NCBI RefSeq assembly: GCF_028453695.1
Contig: NC_135781.1
Location: 1,798,001-1,862,000 of the forward strand
Direction of reading: 5' to 3'
Origin: Augochlora pura
Taxonomy: Eukaryota > Arthropoda > Insecta > Hymenoptera > Halictidae
Length of the DNA: 64,000 nt
The position numbers and the translations under genes are program-made. This document shows, one piece after another, positions 25,701 to 41,300 of this stretch. Every line of letters starts with the position of its first letter. Positions within the stretch are counted from its first letter, which is position 1. Under the pieces are notes generated by a model, which was not told the origin of the DNA, made no database searches, and saw only the letters and a list, made by a program, of their open reading frames with translations.

Positions 25701-27441
25701 AGACCTAATAATTATTTAATATAATATTGATTAATCCCAACCCCCGTTCCATCGACGCCCTGCATCATTATTTCCAAGAAACCTAATCGACGTGCCACGC
25801 AATCGTCGTTAGATCGCAAGCCTCGATGATCCCATAAGATTCCATAAGACGGACTACAAAGCAATAAAAAAACACAGGAAGGCAACAATCGCCATAAAAT
25901 TGGATCAAGAACCCAATAAATTTCGATTAATACGCACATCCTTCTATTTCATTCCGCAAACGCCATAACTGCCTCCTCCCATCCCCCGCGTCCCCCGTCC
26001 CTCACAAGTCCTGGCAGAGAGCCGTAAACACACCGTCGCGAAAACTATAAACAATACCGGCGGACACATCGGGGCCGTAAAAAACAATGAGAAACGCTCG
26101 CCGCGTATTTCATCCGACGAAGAGAAGGAAGAACCGCGCGCGCGCGCGTGCAACGGCGATGCAAATCAACGAGATTACATGGGGAATTCGTTCGAGCTAG
26201 TAAATAGCCGAGCTGTGGGGAAGGGGGAGGGGGGTGGGGGGAATCGTGTAGCCAATGAATCCTCCGACATTGGCAAATCGTCAAACAGCAATCGGCGGTG
26301 TTGCGAGAGCAAATTCGCGTCGGGCCGGGTTTCTCTAAACGAGATTACGCGGGTGCCGGCTCGCGCGATTGTACAGGGTGGTCCGCGGTATAGTGAACAG
26401 CGACCTTCGACTATAGCAAAATTATCGACCGATGAGAAAATTAAAGATCACGTTCGTTTTGGAGTCATTGGAGTTGTTAAGAATAGGTTTCGACGGACAA
26501 AGCGTCTGTTATAGAAAATTGTGTACAGTATCGGTGAGTGACCAAACTGTACAGTTTGATTTTTATATGAATTTTTATTGATTATATTAACAGTGATAAT
26601 TAAAAATTTTGTTAGCTTGTTATCGTCATTGGAGTAATTAATGAACATTTCAACGGACAAAACGGCTGTTGAGGTTATGTCACGCGTGTTCAGTGGGGAC
26701 CATCTCCAGTTGGTTACCTTCCGGTGGACCATCCTGCGTGTACCTAGGGACACGTGCTCGCACTTAATCGCATTAGCTTCCTCCTGGATAAGAAGATTCG
26801 CACGGGGCACACGTGACCCGCGCGAGTTTTCGTAAACGCGTCGTTCGTATTCGAGCGGCGATCTACCGTCGGCTCGATGTTGACCGACCCGTTTGCCCCG
26901 CGGGTCACAGCCCGGTCTCTCTCGAGCCGTGATCGTGCTTAGATATCGCCCATGATCGTTCGAGTCGATGTGATGTCGATGCCAATGGCCGAGCGAATGG
27001 TAAAGAGGACCGACGCTGGTTCCTGTGCAGAGTCGCGCGGCACGATTTTTACCGCCACTTTGCTACTTCGTTCTCTTTGGTTCTATGGTGGTGGTCCGGT
27101 TTTCAGTGGTATGAACTGAAGAATTCAGTGGTGTGATAGGAAAAAATTTTAGTTTATTATGTTGGTGATTAGTTGACTTGTAGTGATTTGCAGAGGGCTG
27201 TGGAGGTTGGTTGTGGAGAGGTTAATGGAATTGAAGGGATATTTTTGGTTAATTTGAATATGTAGGGTTGAGGGTTTTATATTGAGTATTTGAGAGTTAA
27301 TATGGAATTTTTTGGGTTTAATGGTCAGTACTTAATATTTCGTGTTCAATATTCAATATTGTGTATTCGGAAAAAAAATTGTAACCTATCAGTGAATCCT
27401 TAAAACCGGACCACTCTACGACCTCTCTCTTTTCTTCTACT

Positions 27442-27525
<84 letters not shown>

Positions 27526-27542
27526 CCCTTTCCACTGAACGA

Positions 27543-27577
<35 letters not shown>

Positions 27578-28126
27578 AAGTTAGTCTCTCTCTTACTCTC
27601 TCTCGTCTTCACCTTACGTCTTCGTCTTCCTCTTCTCTGTCGCGCTCGCTCGCTCGCTCGCTCACACTCGCTCGTTGTTCTCCGACACTGTCTCTCTCTC
27701 TCCCACTCTGTCGCCTGTCTCGGCTACTTCTTGCGATTAGATTTCTCACCAACACTGTCCACGTACAGCAAAAGACACAAAAGACTCATTCACGACACGC
27801 TGATAACATTAATCTTCTCTCAGGTCCTCGGCGCATACGGCACCGGTCGAGAGACGCTCCTCTCGCCGAGGCACAGAGAGAATATCGTCTCGGTCTTTAA
27901 GCTTTCCTCCCCCCCATTTCTGTGACGGACTCGTTCAGGATCGGGGGAGGGGGGAGAAGGAACGGATAGAGAGGATGATCGCTTTAGAAGCGTTTGTTTT
28001 CGACTAAGAGACGCAGTTCTCTTATTTTCGTTGCAGCGCGGTCCTTTCAATTTTCTTTCGATCCAGCTTTTCGCGTTTCCGGTACCGTGATACTAATTGC
28101 AGACGCCCTCTCTCTCTCTCCCTCTC

Positions 28127-28173
<47 letters not shown>

Positions 28174-31100
28174 CTTGTCAGTGGACAGACAAAGCGCCGT
28201 GGATGCTGCCCAAGGCGGCTCTGTTTACTTTGGGTTGTTATTTGAGTCGGCCCGCTTCTCGACTGCCGAGCGAGAGCAAATTAGTTGTTCGCGATTAACC
28301 CTTTCGCTTCGAGCGGCGTCGTATTGTTTACCATCGTTGAGATCATTCCTTTGACTGACGTTACATATATACATCTTGTGTACACATACATCTGGTATTA
28401 AATATATCTATCTAGCATTAAAATATTGCAAACTTTAGTGTCGTTAATAAATCATTTTTTCTTTTGTTAAGACAGTTTTTCGGTGATCTATTATGTCAAA
28501 GTGGACTGGATTATAGAAGCGAAAGGGTTAGACGTCATAAAATAGTTTTATCGCGTTAAGACGGTGTTTTGAGCCTTGTAAATCAAACTCGACTTTTCTA
28601 TAACCTTTTATGGGGATTTCATAAAGAAATACAATAGTCACAGAGAGATTAAAGCGTACGATAGTCACAGAGAGGTTAAAGCGCACGATAGTCACAGAGG
28701 GTGTCGTCAGCGTAAAATTTCGTCCGCGCGCGTGACAGCGCCTCGTCAACGGCGAAACAACGACGACTTTTCTTCGTTCTGCATTATTTAACCGCGTCGC
28801 TACGTAGTTCGCGGCGTTTCGGCTAGGGGCCGCATTCGCGAAATTGCGTTTAAACTTTTCATAGGCTGCTTAAGAAATTTAATCGAGTCAAGCTAGAGTA
28901 GGGGGGGGGGGGGCGGCGGTCGACTGACAACCGGAACTCGTAGATCGAACTACGGATTGCCTATCAAATTTTCAAAACGCCACGCCGGCGTAACGCGATC
29001 GATGGCACCTCGCCTGGATTAACTATAAGGCCTCTATAATGTTTGTTAAATATTCTGGGGCAAGTATAATGAATTATATAATTATTGTTAAACACTATTA
29101 TACAATGAATAGTTTAAAGCAAGAGCAAAGGGTTGATAAGGGTGGAATTCACGGTGGAAGAAGGGGGATTTAACAATTTTTTAAATCTAAACTTTGTTAA
29201 TATAAAAATTATTTTGGAACATGATAGAATAATTATAATAATAAATAGTAATAATAGTATAAAAATTATTTTGGAACGTGATAGAATAATTATAATAATA
29301 AATAGTAATAATAGTATAAATATTATTTTGGAACGTGATAGAATAATTATAACAACAAATAGTAATAATAGCAATAATTTGAATTGGTGTCTCAGAGTCG
29401 CAACACGAGAGTGCAAAGGGTTAATGGTGGTGGTATAAAGTACGTCGAAATTTCGCGTGAGGTTATGTCAGGTTATATAGAGAGGTTAATAATGAACGCT
29501 CGAACGGTAAATATTATATGGGATGAACGCGCGATATGCGTATGGATGAACACCGGTATTGATTTAACTAGATTTGTAGAAAATCAATATGTCGCGCGCA
29601 ATTTCGGGAACAATCGAACGCACACGCCTTGGTTCCTCGCTTCGGCTTGCATGACGATGCATACGTTAATGGTAATTAGTCGCGGAAGTATTAGAATTCG
29701 TGTCCGATGGTGGGGGTGGCGTGTATTGTTAAATAGAGTGGTTTATTAACGAGCAATTTTTGGTTAAATTTCTACGAAATTTAAAAAAGTGGAAATAATA
29801 TAAAAGAAGAATATACCATTGTTAGAAATAATATAGAAGTGTTCATTAATATTGGAAATTTATTGTTGATGAAAGAAGTATATTAATTAATAATTTCTGG
29901 ACGGTGTTAAATTGTTAATAAATTTGCAACAGTAAGAATCTATGATTTACAAAATAAGTGTATTATTACAATAATTTCTAAGTTGTACCAGATTAACAAT
30001 AAACTCAGAAATGAGTGTTGAATAATATATAAAATGTCTATTATCAACTAAAGTAACATATAAATAAATAATTTCTGTAATAAACTATTTAAAAATATAT
30101 TATTTACCAAAATAATATCTTAATAAACAATTTCTCTAATAATCTCTCTAATTATTATTAAATCGTTATTATTGTCTTATTTTATCTTAACTTCTCTTTG
30201 CAATAACTTCTTTAATAAGCTAAAAAATGCTTGTCGTTTAATTTACCTTAACTCGACTTACATTAAATTAATTTACAACTTTACCACTCCAATATCCGAG
30301 TTTTAGCGTGTTTACTTTGAAAACCGTGTCAGCCCCCCCCCCCCCCCCGCTTCACGCGTAAACGTATTATATAAAATAGTCAAACGTTATTACAGAAAGT
30401 TGATAGAAGATAGAAGGCGGTCTTCGTTATTTCCCGGGGAATAATTAACGAAATTATGAATAATGTAACAGATAAATATGTAAATGGAACGCATAGTCGC
30501 TGTCACGCGTCCGCGTGAGCGCTACGACAGCAGCGCCGCGTAAAATGGCTCTCATCTCCGGCGTTGCCGTAATGGCGGACATGATTTTAACCCCGCGCGA
30601 ATTCCCTCGACGATTTCGTAACAATTATTTTGTCAAAGAGAAATCGCGACTTTTATTGCAAGATCATTATTATTCATTTATTACAAATTTTTCTGAATTT
30701 AAAATATCGTAGTTATAATATTTTAATTATAAAAATCTCAGCTATAATTTTGCAAAAAAGAATCTCGAAAATTTAAAATTACTGTTTAAAGCTTGAAATA
30801 ACGGAATTTGTTTAAAATATATTTCTACGCTGTTTTTATAAATTTTAGATTTTTTACGAATTATTCGAGGAAAATAATTGTCACGATATCAGAGATATTT
30901 AGTGTTAATTAATTAAAAAGTCTAAAATTTATCAGAATAACTATTTTAAACATTCTAATCTGTTATCCTCAAATATACTATTTTTAGGTTATATTTAAAT
31001 AATAACTTCGATAATAGTTCGCTTTTAATAGCTCAAAGAAACTAATAACAATTTCGATAGGAAATCGACAGAAGCGAAATTCGAAAATTTGCAATCGGGT

Positions 31101-33652
31101 GTATAGCAATTCAGATTACGATGACGTTCGCTAATTTTGCTATATACCAAGCCCTGTCATTCATTAATCGTTCGCTGTTCGACGGAAATCCCGTGGATCT
31201 CTTCGCACGAACTGAAACTATCCCAAACCCACTTTGACGTGAAACACAGGAATCGAATGAGTATCGATTACCTTTCGAAATGACAGAAATGGGGCTGTAT
31301 TTATAAATTCTTACCAAGTACATTCCTCTACAAAAGTATAGAAAAGCTCGCGGAGAATTAAATAAATTTATAAATTTGACAAAAGCTACAAGGACTTTAT
31401 TGCAATTTGTTTAATTGCAATTTGTTATTTTAAATTGATCTAAATAAATATTCCCATAATATTCTAAATCGATACTATTTTTATTAAAATATAAATATTT
31501 CCATATAAACAAATAAATAAAGAAACGGAGCCCAAAATAAATATTTGCCCAAAAAATTACCTAAATATTTACCCGAAAATTTACCTAAATATTAGCAAAA
31601 ATATATACCCAAAATTTTACCTAAATATTAACAAAGATAAATACCTAAATATGTACAAAAATATGGATTCCTAAATTCTTAACAAACGCTTCAGTTAAAT
31701 ATCTCCAACCCCATAAACAAAGACTTCGAACAAAGACACCATGAAAGACGGTGCCGAACGTGCCCGCCCAATGAAACCCTGTACAACGGTGTTCCGAACG
31801 ATTCTCGTGCACGCGCCGATGGCAATCCCCGGCGCGTTTTAGCGAAACGCGCGCGCACGCCGCCGGTTTAATTATTATTGCGGGCAACGAAAACGTCGGT
31901 GCCGGTCCGCGTTCACGCGGCCGAAAATCCTGTGTAACACGTTCCCGCCGCAATTTCAGCGGCACGCGCGTACGCCGAACCGATAATCATACTCGTTCGT
32001 TACCGTTTCCCCGTTCCCGGTATCCGGCGCTTGCTTGCCTAGAGGTAGGACGAGGAGGTGCGTGCGCGCGACCGTGTCCACGAAATCGGAGTTCGTGTAC
32101 GGTGTTACACGAGTCAATTGCTACGACCCGGTCCCGCGGATCATTTATGCTAATTTGTGCCCTCATCGGAGGTGGGACGGAGCAACCGTGGAACGGTCCT
32201 GCGTTGCCAGATCGCGCCGACAGCTCGTTTGCTCTTTTTTATCGCTGAAAAAAAAATATAAGGAAAATTAGAGATTCGGAGATATTTTGTTAGTGTAAGA
32301 CCTTATCACAAGTACACATACGTTACCCATAAAAATAAAATTCCTCAAACAATATTAAATAACAAATGATTCGCAATAAATTCTCAAACCATAACCTCTT
32401 TTCTACACCAACCACAACTCTCACAAAACACAGAATTTTCTATAAACTTCTCCACCGTCTTATCAAAGCATTACTTATAAAACCACGTGATATGAACATT
32501 GCAAAAGCCCACGGAAGGCGAGCCATAACTCGTCGACAGATGACCGTGCATACTTTCGTATTTTCGTATACCGAGTTTCTCGCCCAGGTTTTCATGGCCG
32601 CGCCGTGACAGGTGTCGACGCCATTGCCCGTACCCCCGACGATTTGTCACCGGATCACCGGAATCAAAATTTGCGCGCCGTAAAACCGCGGCTGCGGAGA
32701 AGCTGCACCACCACCGCCGCCCCCCCCCCCCCCTTCCCATCCCTCGCCCTCCCTTCGGAGTCTCGCAAGCGCGATAACTTTGTAACGCTCGGGGACTTTA
32801 ATGCGATCTTATGGGGGGCCGCGAGAGCGCGAGTCCCCCCATGAGCTCCTCCCCGGTGCACTTTCGCGTGTCATCGCAATCCAACTTTTGCTGATTTAAC
32901 GACGCGGGGAACCTCTTCCCCCTCCTCCTTCCACCTCTTCCTCCTTCTCTTCCCCCTCCTCCTTCGACGACGACGACGAAACTTTACGTCCGGCGCCGCG
33001 TGAAAGATTAATAGAATACGCGATTAGGGTAAACGCGCGTAGGCGATTTTTACGGCGCGACGGCGCGCCGTTTCGGCGACGGTAAAACCAAGTTTTACGG
33101 GGCACTCGGCGGTGGCGCGGAGAGAAAAAAAAAAGAACGAATTCGCTACGTGTAAGTTTGGCAGCGCGACGCGCTTTTTTTTGTATTTATCGTCGACGAG
33201 TAGATTAATTTCAATTTCCCTTTTTCGAGGTTAAAAGAGTTGGTCCTTGGTTCGATTTCGATTTATTCTTCTTTTCCTTTTATTTTGTTCGAGTCTGAAT
33301 AAAATATAATTCTTGGGAAAATTGCCTTTTCCTTGGGGATTTTTGTGGTAATAATATTGTTATTATTTTTCTTTTAATAATAATATTATTATTATCATTT
33401 TTCTTTTAATAATAATTTTATTATCATTTTTATTTTAGTTACAATATTATTATTATTATCATTTTGCGGGCTGAACGAGAGACGCGATTTGGTGGAGCGG
33501 CGAGTGAGCGCCCTTGATACTCGCGTTGAGTAGTTTATTGCTCTTTTTGTTTATTGATGGAAGAGGGATTTAGGAGGTTGTTGAGGATTTTTCTTTGATT
33601 TTTGATAGATATTGTGCCATCTTTTTTGGGGTGGGTGGTACCTGCACCTTTG

Positions 33653-33692
<40 letters not shown>

Positions 33693-33780
33693 TTCCTTCT
33701 GACTGTCTCCCTATCTTTTCATCTTCATGTCACTCTTTCTATCTTTGTCTTTCTATCTCTATTCCTATGTGCCCCCCCCC

Positions 33781-33812
<32 letters not shown>

Positions 33813-35277
33813 GCATCTCACTACCCATTTCTGTCTCTCTTTCTCTCTCTATCTCTAGGCTGATCACATACCTACCTATACTACTTGTAGTAGCCTAAAT
33901 CTCTGAATAATGGTTGACACATTCGGCTGATCACTCTGTGCTCCATCACTGCTCTCGCTGTCGCTAGTTCGAACACTCTCTGCAAGGCAATCTTCTTTCT
34001 CATAGATGGTAGAATGGATCTCAGTGGTAGTCGATCGTAAATCTCTCTCTCTCTCTCTCTCTCTGGCTTTCTCTCTCTCTTAAAACATGCACAAGCGTCT
34101 GATCGGTTATGAGGATCGAGGCAAAGCGATAGTATAAGCTTCTCTCGGTTACGCTTTTGCCGGACCAGATCGCCAACTCGACGTTTTGAATGTGCATCGA
34201 CGATACCGAGATTATGTTGCAAATCAAGTCGAAATACCCTTTCACGGGTAACCAACATTTTTAATCAAGGGATGACAGGATTTTAGATGAGATTGTATAG
34301 TGTATTGACTTGGAAAGACAAGATTTTATTTGGGAAAATATATTATATATATATATACATTATTATTATTATTATTTTATATATATTGTTATAGTAGTAA
34401 CTTATAAACTGTTTTTGAAAATTGAAACACATATAACAATAATACAAATAATATATATAATACACCAATAACAATACCATACCCAAAACACATACAAAAC
34501 CACATAAACCATCACCTACCCCATCAAACTACATTCACCTTCTAAACCACGATCTTGGCCCCACACAATCAACAGTAAAAATGAAGTCGATCCCCCCTTG
34601 GAATTGTCATAAGCCCGCGTGTCATATTAGAAGAGAAGCGCCGCTTATCAGCGACAACACACTACCGGCGCGTTGCACCTTGTCCGCCGGTCGCTTTTTC
34701 ATCCACCGAGAGCAAAGTTCTCGGGGGAGCCCGACAAAACGTGTACAGAAAACGCCGTCCCCGCGCGGGAACACTTGGCACCGTGTGTTACGCGCGAACT
34801 TGGCGGCACCGAACCCGCTTAGCTGCAACATAACCTAACATAACCTGCCATTTTGTCCGCGAGCCGACGAGAACCTTCGGTGAGAGAGAGTTCGGCGCCG
34901 CTCGAGGAATTCCGGGTTCCCACGACTTGCCTGCGACACCTTGTTACGCTTGACAAACGGGGTCGATGCACATCCATCACGCGGCAACTAGCCGACGACG
35001 ATGAGGTTGATACTCGAAGACGATTATTTATGGGGTGCTAGGGATTTGGGAAGACTATGTGAATGGAGCTGCGATATTGTTTGGAATGTGTTGGGAGGGG
35101 TAGACTGTGCGCTGGATGATGATTTCTGGATTTTTCGGCAATTTTGGGTTTTCTTAGCAATTTTCAGTCGTTTTCTCAGCAATTTTGCATCGCTTTCTCA
35201 GCAATTTTGCATCGTTCTTTCAGCAATTTTGCCACGTTTTCTTAACAATTTTGCACCGTTCTCTCAGCGATTTTGAA

Positions 35278-35313
<36 letters not shown>

Positions 35314-38300
35314 AGAAATTTTGTATCTCTCTCTCTCTCTCTCTCTCCCTCTCAGCAATTTTGAATCTCTCTCGCTCTCTCTCAGCAATTTTGCATCGCT
35401 CTCTCAGAAATTTTGCATCGCCCTTCTGCGCTAGTCCTCCTCTACCTCTGCTTCTATACTTATGGGACATCCGGTAGACAAGAATTTACCGGTACTAGAG
35501 TAGTTTGTAATATGTTGGGATGTGGGGAATATAGGAGGTGTATAGAAAGTTTGTCAAAATAAAATATACAAAATAGTAAAAATGCAACGTAAAAAATAGT
35601 CAAACTAAAGCACACAAAATAATCAAACCCCAAGAATTCAATTCCCTTAAAAATTCCCCCAAAAACACTGAAAACCCTTTCCCAAAAACGAAACCAACTA
35701 TCTCACGTAATTTCACCACCATAATCAGCGCCGTTCAATTTTCGTACCAACAAACTATAGTTCATGAAGGTATACATTATTATGTATACCTACCACGATT
35801 CCACGCTCTTTTACACAGCCCTTTGCGCGTTCCTCCGTACACCTCGCGAGCTTTACAAGAAAAATTTTAGCCTTGCCCAGAGATACCCATCTCTCAGGTT
35901 CAATTGAAATCACTAGAGCCACTTGAAACTTCTCTCGCCGCCTCTTCTTCTACCCTAGTCTTCTAGCCACTTCTCCGCCCTCTCACCCCTCTCACCCCTC
36001 TCCCCTCGCTTCCCTCTCACCGTCGTCGTCTTCTTCTTTTTCTTCCGGTGTTGTTGCTGCCATCGCCGCCGACGCCGTAACCAGTTCTCATTAGTCTAAC
36101 TCGCGGGCTTCTGTTCGCCAAGTGGCAGGCCGCCGGTGAACTCGCGGGTGCCGGGAGCCAGTTACTTTATTACCGTGATGCTCGAGTAAACCAGTTCGCG
36201 AAATTGCGAAATTACGTCTCGTCCGACCGCGGCGGCGCGCGGCGAGCGTTTCCTGTCCGGCGACGAAACGACGCCGAGTACACGGCGAACAAATAATTGT
36301 GTTATTCGACGCTGTTCAACCGGCCGCTGCCAGGCGGGCCGCGAAATCGGGCCGGCTAATTGCGGGGAATCTTTTTGCGGCCGGAAACTTCCCTCGTGCG
36401 CCGAAACAGCCGACAACGTGGCGTAATCTAGTAAGCCGTGAATCGGTCCGTTCGTGCGAGTGAGGGATGCGAATTAGGTGTGTTGGACTATACTGGTTGG
36501 GATGGGAATGTTGGGATTTTTTGTTTAGTTTGGAATCGGAAATGAGGAGAGCGGAAAGGAGGTTTGGCGAGGATTGGTTAGCGATTGAGTGATATTATTG
36601 CTCTAAAAGCGTTATTGTTGCTCTTGAGGTGATATTATTGCTCTGGAAGCGATATTGTTGCTCTAAAAGCAATATTGTTGCTCTAAAAATAATATTGCTG
36701 CTCTAAAAGTAATATTGATGCTCTAAAAATAATATTGCTGCTCTAAAAGTAATATTAATGCTCTAAAAGCAATATTGCTGCTCTAAAAATAATATTGCTG
36801 CTCTAAAAGTAATATTGATGCTCTAAAAGCGATATTGTTGCTCTAAAAGCAATATTGTTGCTCTAATAGTAATATTGATGCTCCTGAAGCGACACTGTTA
36901 CTCCGGAAGTAATATAATAATTAAAATACGATTTTCGAAACAAGATTCCCAAAACATCGACTTCTAAATCACCAATTTCTAAAACATAAAATATTGCAAC
37001 GTCGTCTATAAAAATATTAATATAAAATCACCTTTACCACCAACGGTACACAAATGTAATCCGCGACCTCTTTCAATCGCCGTAACAAATTGCGCGCAGC
37101 TTGAACTCTTCAAGAGCTCGTCGCAACAGCGTCCTCATATTCCGCCAACGCGTCGCCGCTGTTTTCGCGTCCGCAATAAGAAGAGACTCCGCCGACTTCG
37201 TGCTCGCGGTGTTTCTTATACGAGAAAGTCGTGCACGCGAAATCAACGGAGCCAGAATGAACGACACAAGATTAAACGCGGAGAAGTTGGCCCGCATCCT
37301 GTATAGGTGGTGGGTTGCCCGCGCGGCGCGTTTGCGGAACTCCGCGGGCGGGGGATCTAATTTCGCGCGGCGCGACTACGCGGCATTCACGGCGGCGTAC
37401 CGGAACAGAGATCATAACGAACCGCCGGGAAATAATCGTAAGCCGGATGGAAAACGCGTTGCCGAGCACACGATAATGCGGGATCTCCGTGGCCACGAAA
37501 TCGCGGAACCGTCGCGCGCCCCGAAATTCCTCGGTCGACGTCGGGGACCGCGTTTCCGCTTTTGTAAGAACATGGCGTCTTCCGTGTTGGTGTGTAGAGA
37601 TCGGCTGGACAAAATGGAGGTCAAATGTTATGAAGGTTACATTTGTTTAATTATTTGGTGATTTTTACTATGTTTTTATTTAGCAATTTTGTAATTTTTA
37701 CTAATTTTGTGTTTAATAATTTTGTAATTCTTACTCATTTTCTGTTGAATAATTTTATAATTTTTACCAAGTGTTCATTTAATAACTTTTAATTTTTCTT
37801 TAATTTAACTTTAAAATTCTTACTTACCATACTTAATAATCCAATAATTTATTCCACAATAAACATTCACCTTGCCTTTACTATTTTTACTAAAATAAAA
37901 TAATTAAAGCACTGTTAAATTTTTAGTGTTCAATATGCTTTGATTTATGTTCCTTTCTTTTTTGCATAGTAGCAATAATTTATTATAAAACGTTATCGAT
38001 GAACGCAGAAAGATGTCGACCGTTTTGCAATTGTCAGTTCGGACGACCTTTTCAGAATTTCTCAGAAACATTTCTAAAGACGTCGCATTACAGGATCCGT
38101 TACGTCACAAGACTTCCGAGAAGAAAATCTCATGATCCCCCACCCGAGCTTACTATCCTTTTCCGTGACACGTGCCACCGGCAGCGAAACGATATTTTAT
38201 AACATTATATAATATTTGTCATAATAATAAATAATATTGTCAGGTTATGTACAATATTATATAGTGTAATAATAATTAATGTTATATATTATGTTCAATA

Positions 38301-41300
38301 TTATATATCATAATAATAATTAATATTGTTAATATTGTATATCATATTCAATATTATAACATCACAGTAATAATTAATATTTCAATGAAGCGTCCTATCG
38401 ATCGTGAAAAATGACGCGGCGACGATTCGCGACGCGGATGACTATGAATGAGCGAAATGTGACGGCGAAGGCCAGTCTCGAGTACTGTATTTCCCGGAAA
38501 TTGGGGATTGAGGAGTCGCTTTTGCTGATAAGGGAAACGCGGTCGACTTGCTTCCGCGAGGACGTTGAAGCGACTGGGACGGTTCTAATCGGTCCTATGG
38601 TTTTCTATGCGCCGTATTTCGGGGAATGGATGGTTTATTGTGTCAAAGGGGATGCAAGTTGCAGCTCGAGGCATTCCTCTTTTATCCTTCTAGCTATAGA
38701 CACCAATCATACCGTTTTAATACGACCACCTTATTCCTCTCTTCGCAGCTACATATGTATAGTACGTCGTCGTCGACGTCTCGGTACTTTGACGGAACCG
38801 TCCGGTTCCCGGAACGTTTCGCCGTTCGGCTCGCAGCTAACCCCGGAGGTATAACGTTGCTATACCTACGCGATACGAGCTATAGCTCGTGGACAATTTC
38901 GTTTCCTGTTTTCCCCCCCGTTTTCCGTGGCTGTCTGTCCGCGGGCGACGGCCGCGCCGTGAAAAACGTCACTTTCCAACCGTCTCCGGAAAGCTCCTTA
39001 AATCCCCCCCGTTCGCTGTTGCACTCGATTTCCCGAGGAACAAGACACTTGAACCGAACGGCACGCCGTAGCTTCGCGACGTTTTCGAGGATCGGGAATT
39101 GATCCGTGCCGTTCTGTCAAAGTTGCCCAATTATTATGTACAAAGGGACCAAAGGGTCCAAAGGGTCAATAGGGTTCAAAGGGTCGGAAGGGCCCAAAGG
39201 GTTGAAAGGGTCCAAAGGGTCAACAGAGTTCAAAGGGTTGAAAGGGTCCAAAGGGTTGACAGAGTCCAAAGGGTCCAAAGGGTCGAAAGGGTCCGAAGGG
39301 TCGAAAGAGTCCAAAGGATCGGAAGGGTCCAAAGGGTCGACAGAGTTCAAAGAGTCGACAGAGTCCAAAGAGTCGAAAGGGCCCAAAGGGTCCAAAGGGT
39401 CCTACAAATCTCAATAAACAAACAGCTTCACAACCAACAAAATTATCACCATAATTCACACCAAAAGGGTTAACAGCTCGCACTAAATCGCGTTAAACGC
39501 ATCTTCCAACTTGCATATTTTCCTAAAAGGACCAAAATCCCGTTGGCCTAACGATAAAACGTCGACGAGCGAGAACGGGTTCAACGAGAGCCCTTGCAGC
39601 ACAATATCGTAGCAGAGAACTTGCCGACTCGTCGAATTACTTTCCCGGGATTCCCCCTTTTGTTCCCGGTTTTCCCCCGCCCAAAGAAAATTCGTGGATC
39701 GGAAAGTCCCTGGGACGCAGCCGAGGAAAGTATCTCGATAACAGGACAGATTAAAGGATTAAAGGGGGAGGAGGAGGACGAAGGAGACTCCGTAGGGATG
39801 AAAAGCGTGAGAGGACAGGGATTCGACTAAGAAAGTCCCCGGGTCCACGGTATCCCGGTTCGATTGACAGAAGCCGGTTGATTAAAAGTGTTTTCATTCC
39901 GGGCAGTCCATTTACTTCATTGCCAGTGATTTAAATGAAGGGTAAAAGAGAGCCGGGAAGGGACGATCTGCGAACCGGACAGAAATGTACTTAAGACGAC
40001 TGAACTATAGCTGAGAACGAGAGCGAAGTTTGACTTCGACGATAAACGTCGTTGTTCGAGTTTCGCGAGATTAAATTTACGATTTTTATATGTTAATAAA
40101 AAAACATACAGTTGTGTAAAATTGAGCTGTAGGACAATTAATGGGTGTGGAAGGGGTAATTTTGAAAATGTGACGAGGAAAGATTTTTAAATAAATTTTT
40201 AATAAATTTATAAATTGTTCTAGGTGTCTGAAAATAAATACTTTACTTTTTACTGGTAAATCGTAGTAATTATAATAATGATAATAATAATGTATATACT
40301 ATATACTATATACTATATACACTATAGTGGCGCGTCGTGCCTAAGAGGTTAAAGCTATAGTGTCACGCCGGATAGCATTCTTAATACCGAAAAGGTTAAA
40401 ATTCGGCGACGTGCAAAAATCACGTGCCTAGTTCGAATTAGAACAACGACGCGTGGCAGTCGCGCATGTCATCAGCCGAGAGTAGAGAGGCTTCTGATGG
40501 TCTCGAAAGACGTGGCGTCATCATAGCCGAACATCCTAGCCTCCTCCGGCGCAAAAGAAACTTTTGCGAACCGCTTTGACACGAGATGAAAAATCGCGGC
40601 GGCGGCGACGGCGGCGGCCCATTGAGCGGGCAGCGGAGCGCGCGGTCAAAGAAAACGGCAACGAGCGTCATTAAAATCGCGAGATTAAGGATTTGCTCGG
40701 TCGAACTAATCCCCCCGGCCCAAGACAGGTCTCTCTTTTGCTATGCTCGCGGCAACGGGCGGCGGGCGGAGAAGGGCGCGGAGAAAAAGGGAGGAGAAAA
40801 GCTACTCCGTTGAACCGAAGTAATCAAGGAACAGATTCAGCGAATAAAATTCCGAGCGACTGGCCGGGCACGGGCCGAGATTACCGGAGAGCGGCGGAAT
40901 AATGGCCGGAGCGGGCGAACAAGGAGAAAAAAAATATGGATGCCGCCGCGTCTTCCGCGATGCAACATGGCGACGGTCAAAGTGGCCGGAATTAAACGGG
41001 CGCGGGATGATAAAACTGCGGTGATGAATTTCTTTTATCGGCGCCTTGGGAGCCGGCGTGCTTCGAGTGGATCATTTCTTTATTTTTATTATTATTGTTA
41101 TTCTTTGTTAACGGGATAGTAAGGCCCTTCTTTTTAGTTACATGGAGGTTATGTGCGTAGTTCGGAGTAACTTGATAAATAGTATATAAAAAGAAAAGAA
41201 GAAAAATTATGTTATAATATAAAAGTGAAACATAAACAAATTACATAGCAATTATTTATTATTATTTATTATAGTTATTATTATTTGTGCTTCGACCGTT

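Noticed and set aside
39099..39483. Collagen-like and other repetitive proteins
   Set aside because: Four overlapping frames on both strands come from the same 9-bp minisatellite. There is no start context, signal peptide or flanking domain.
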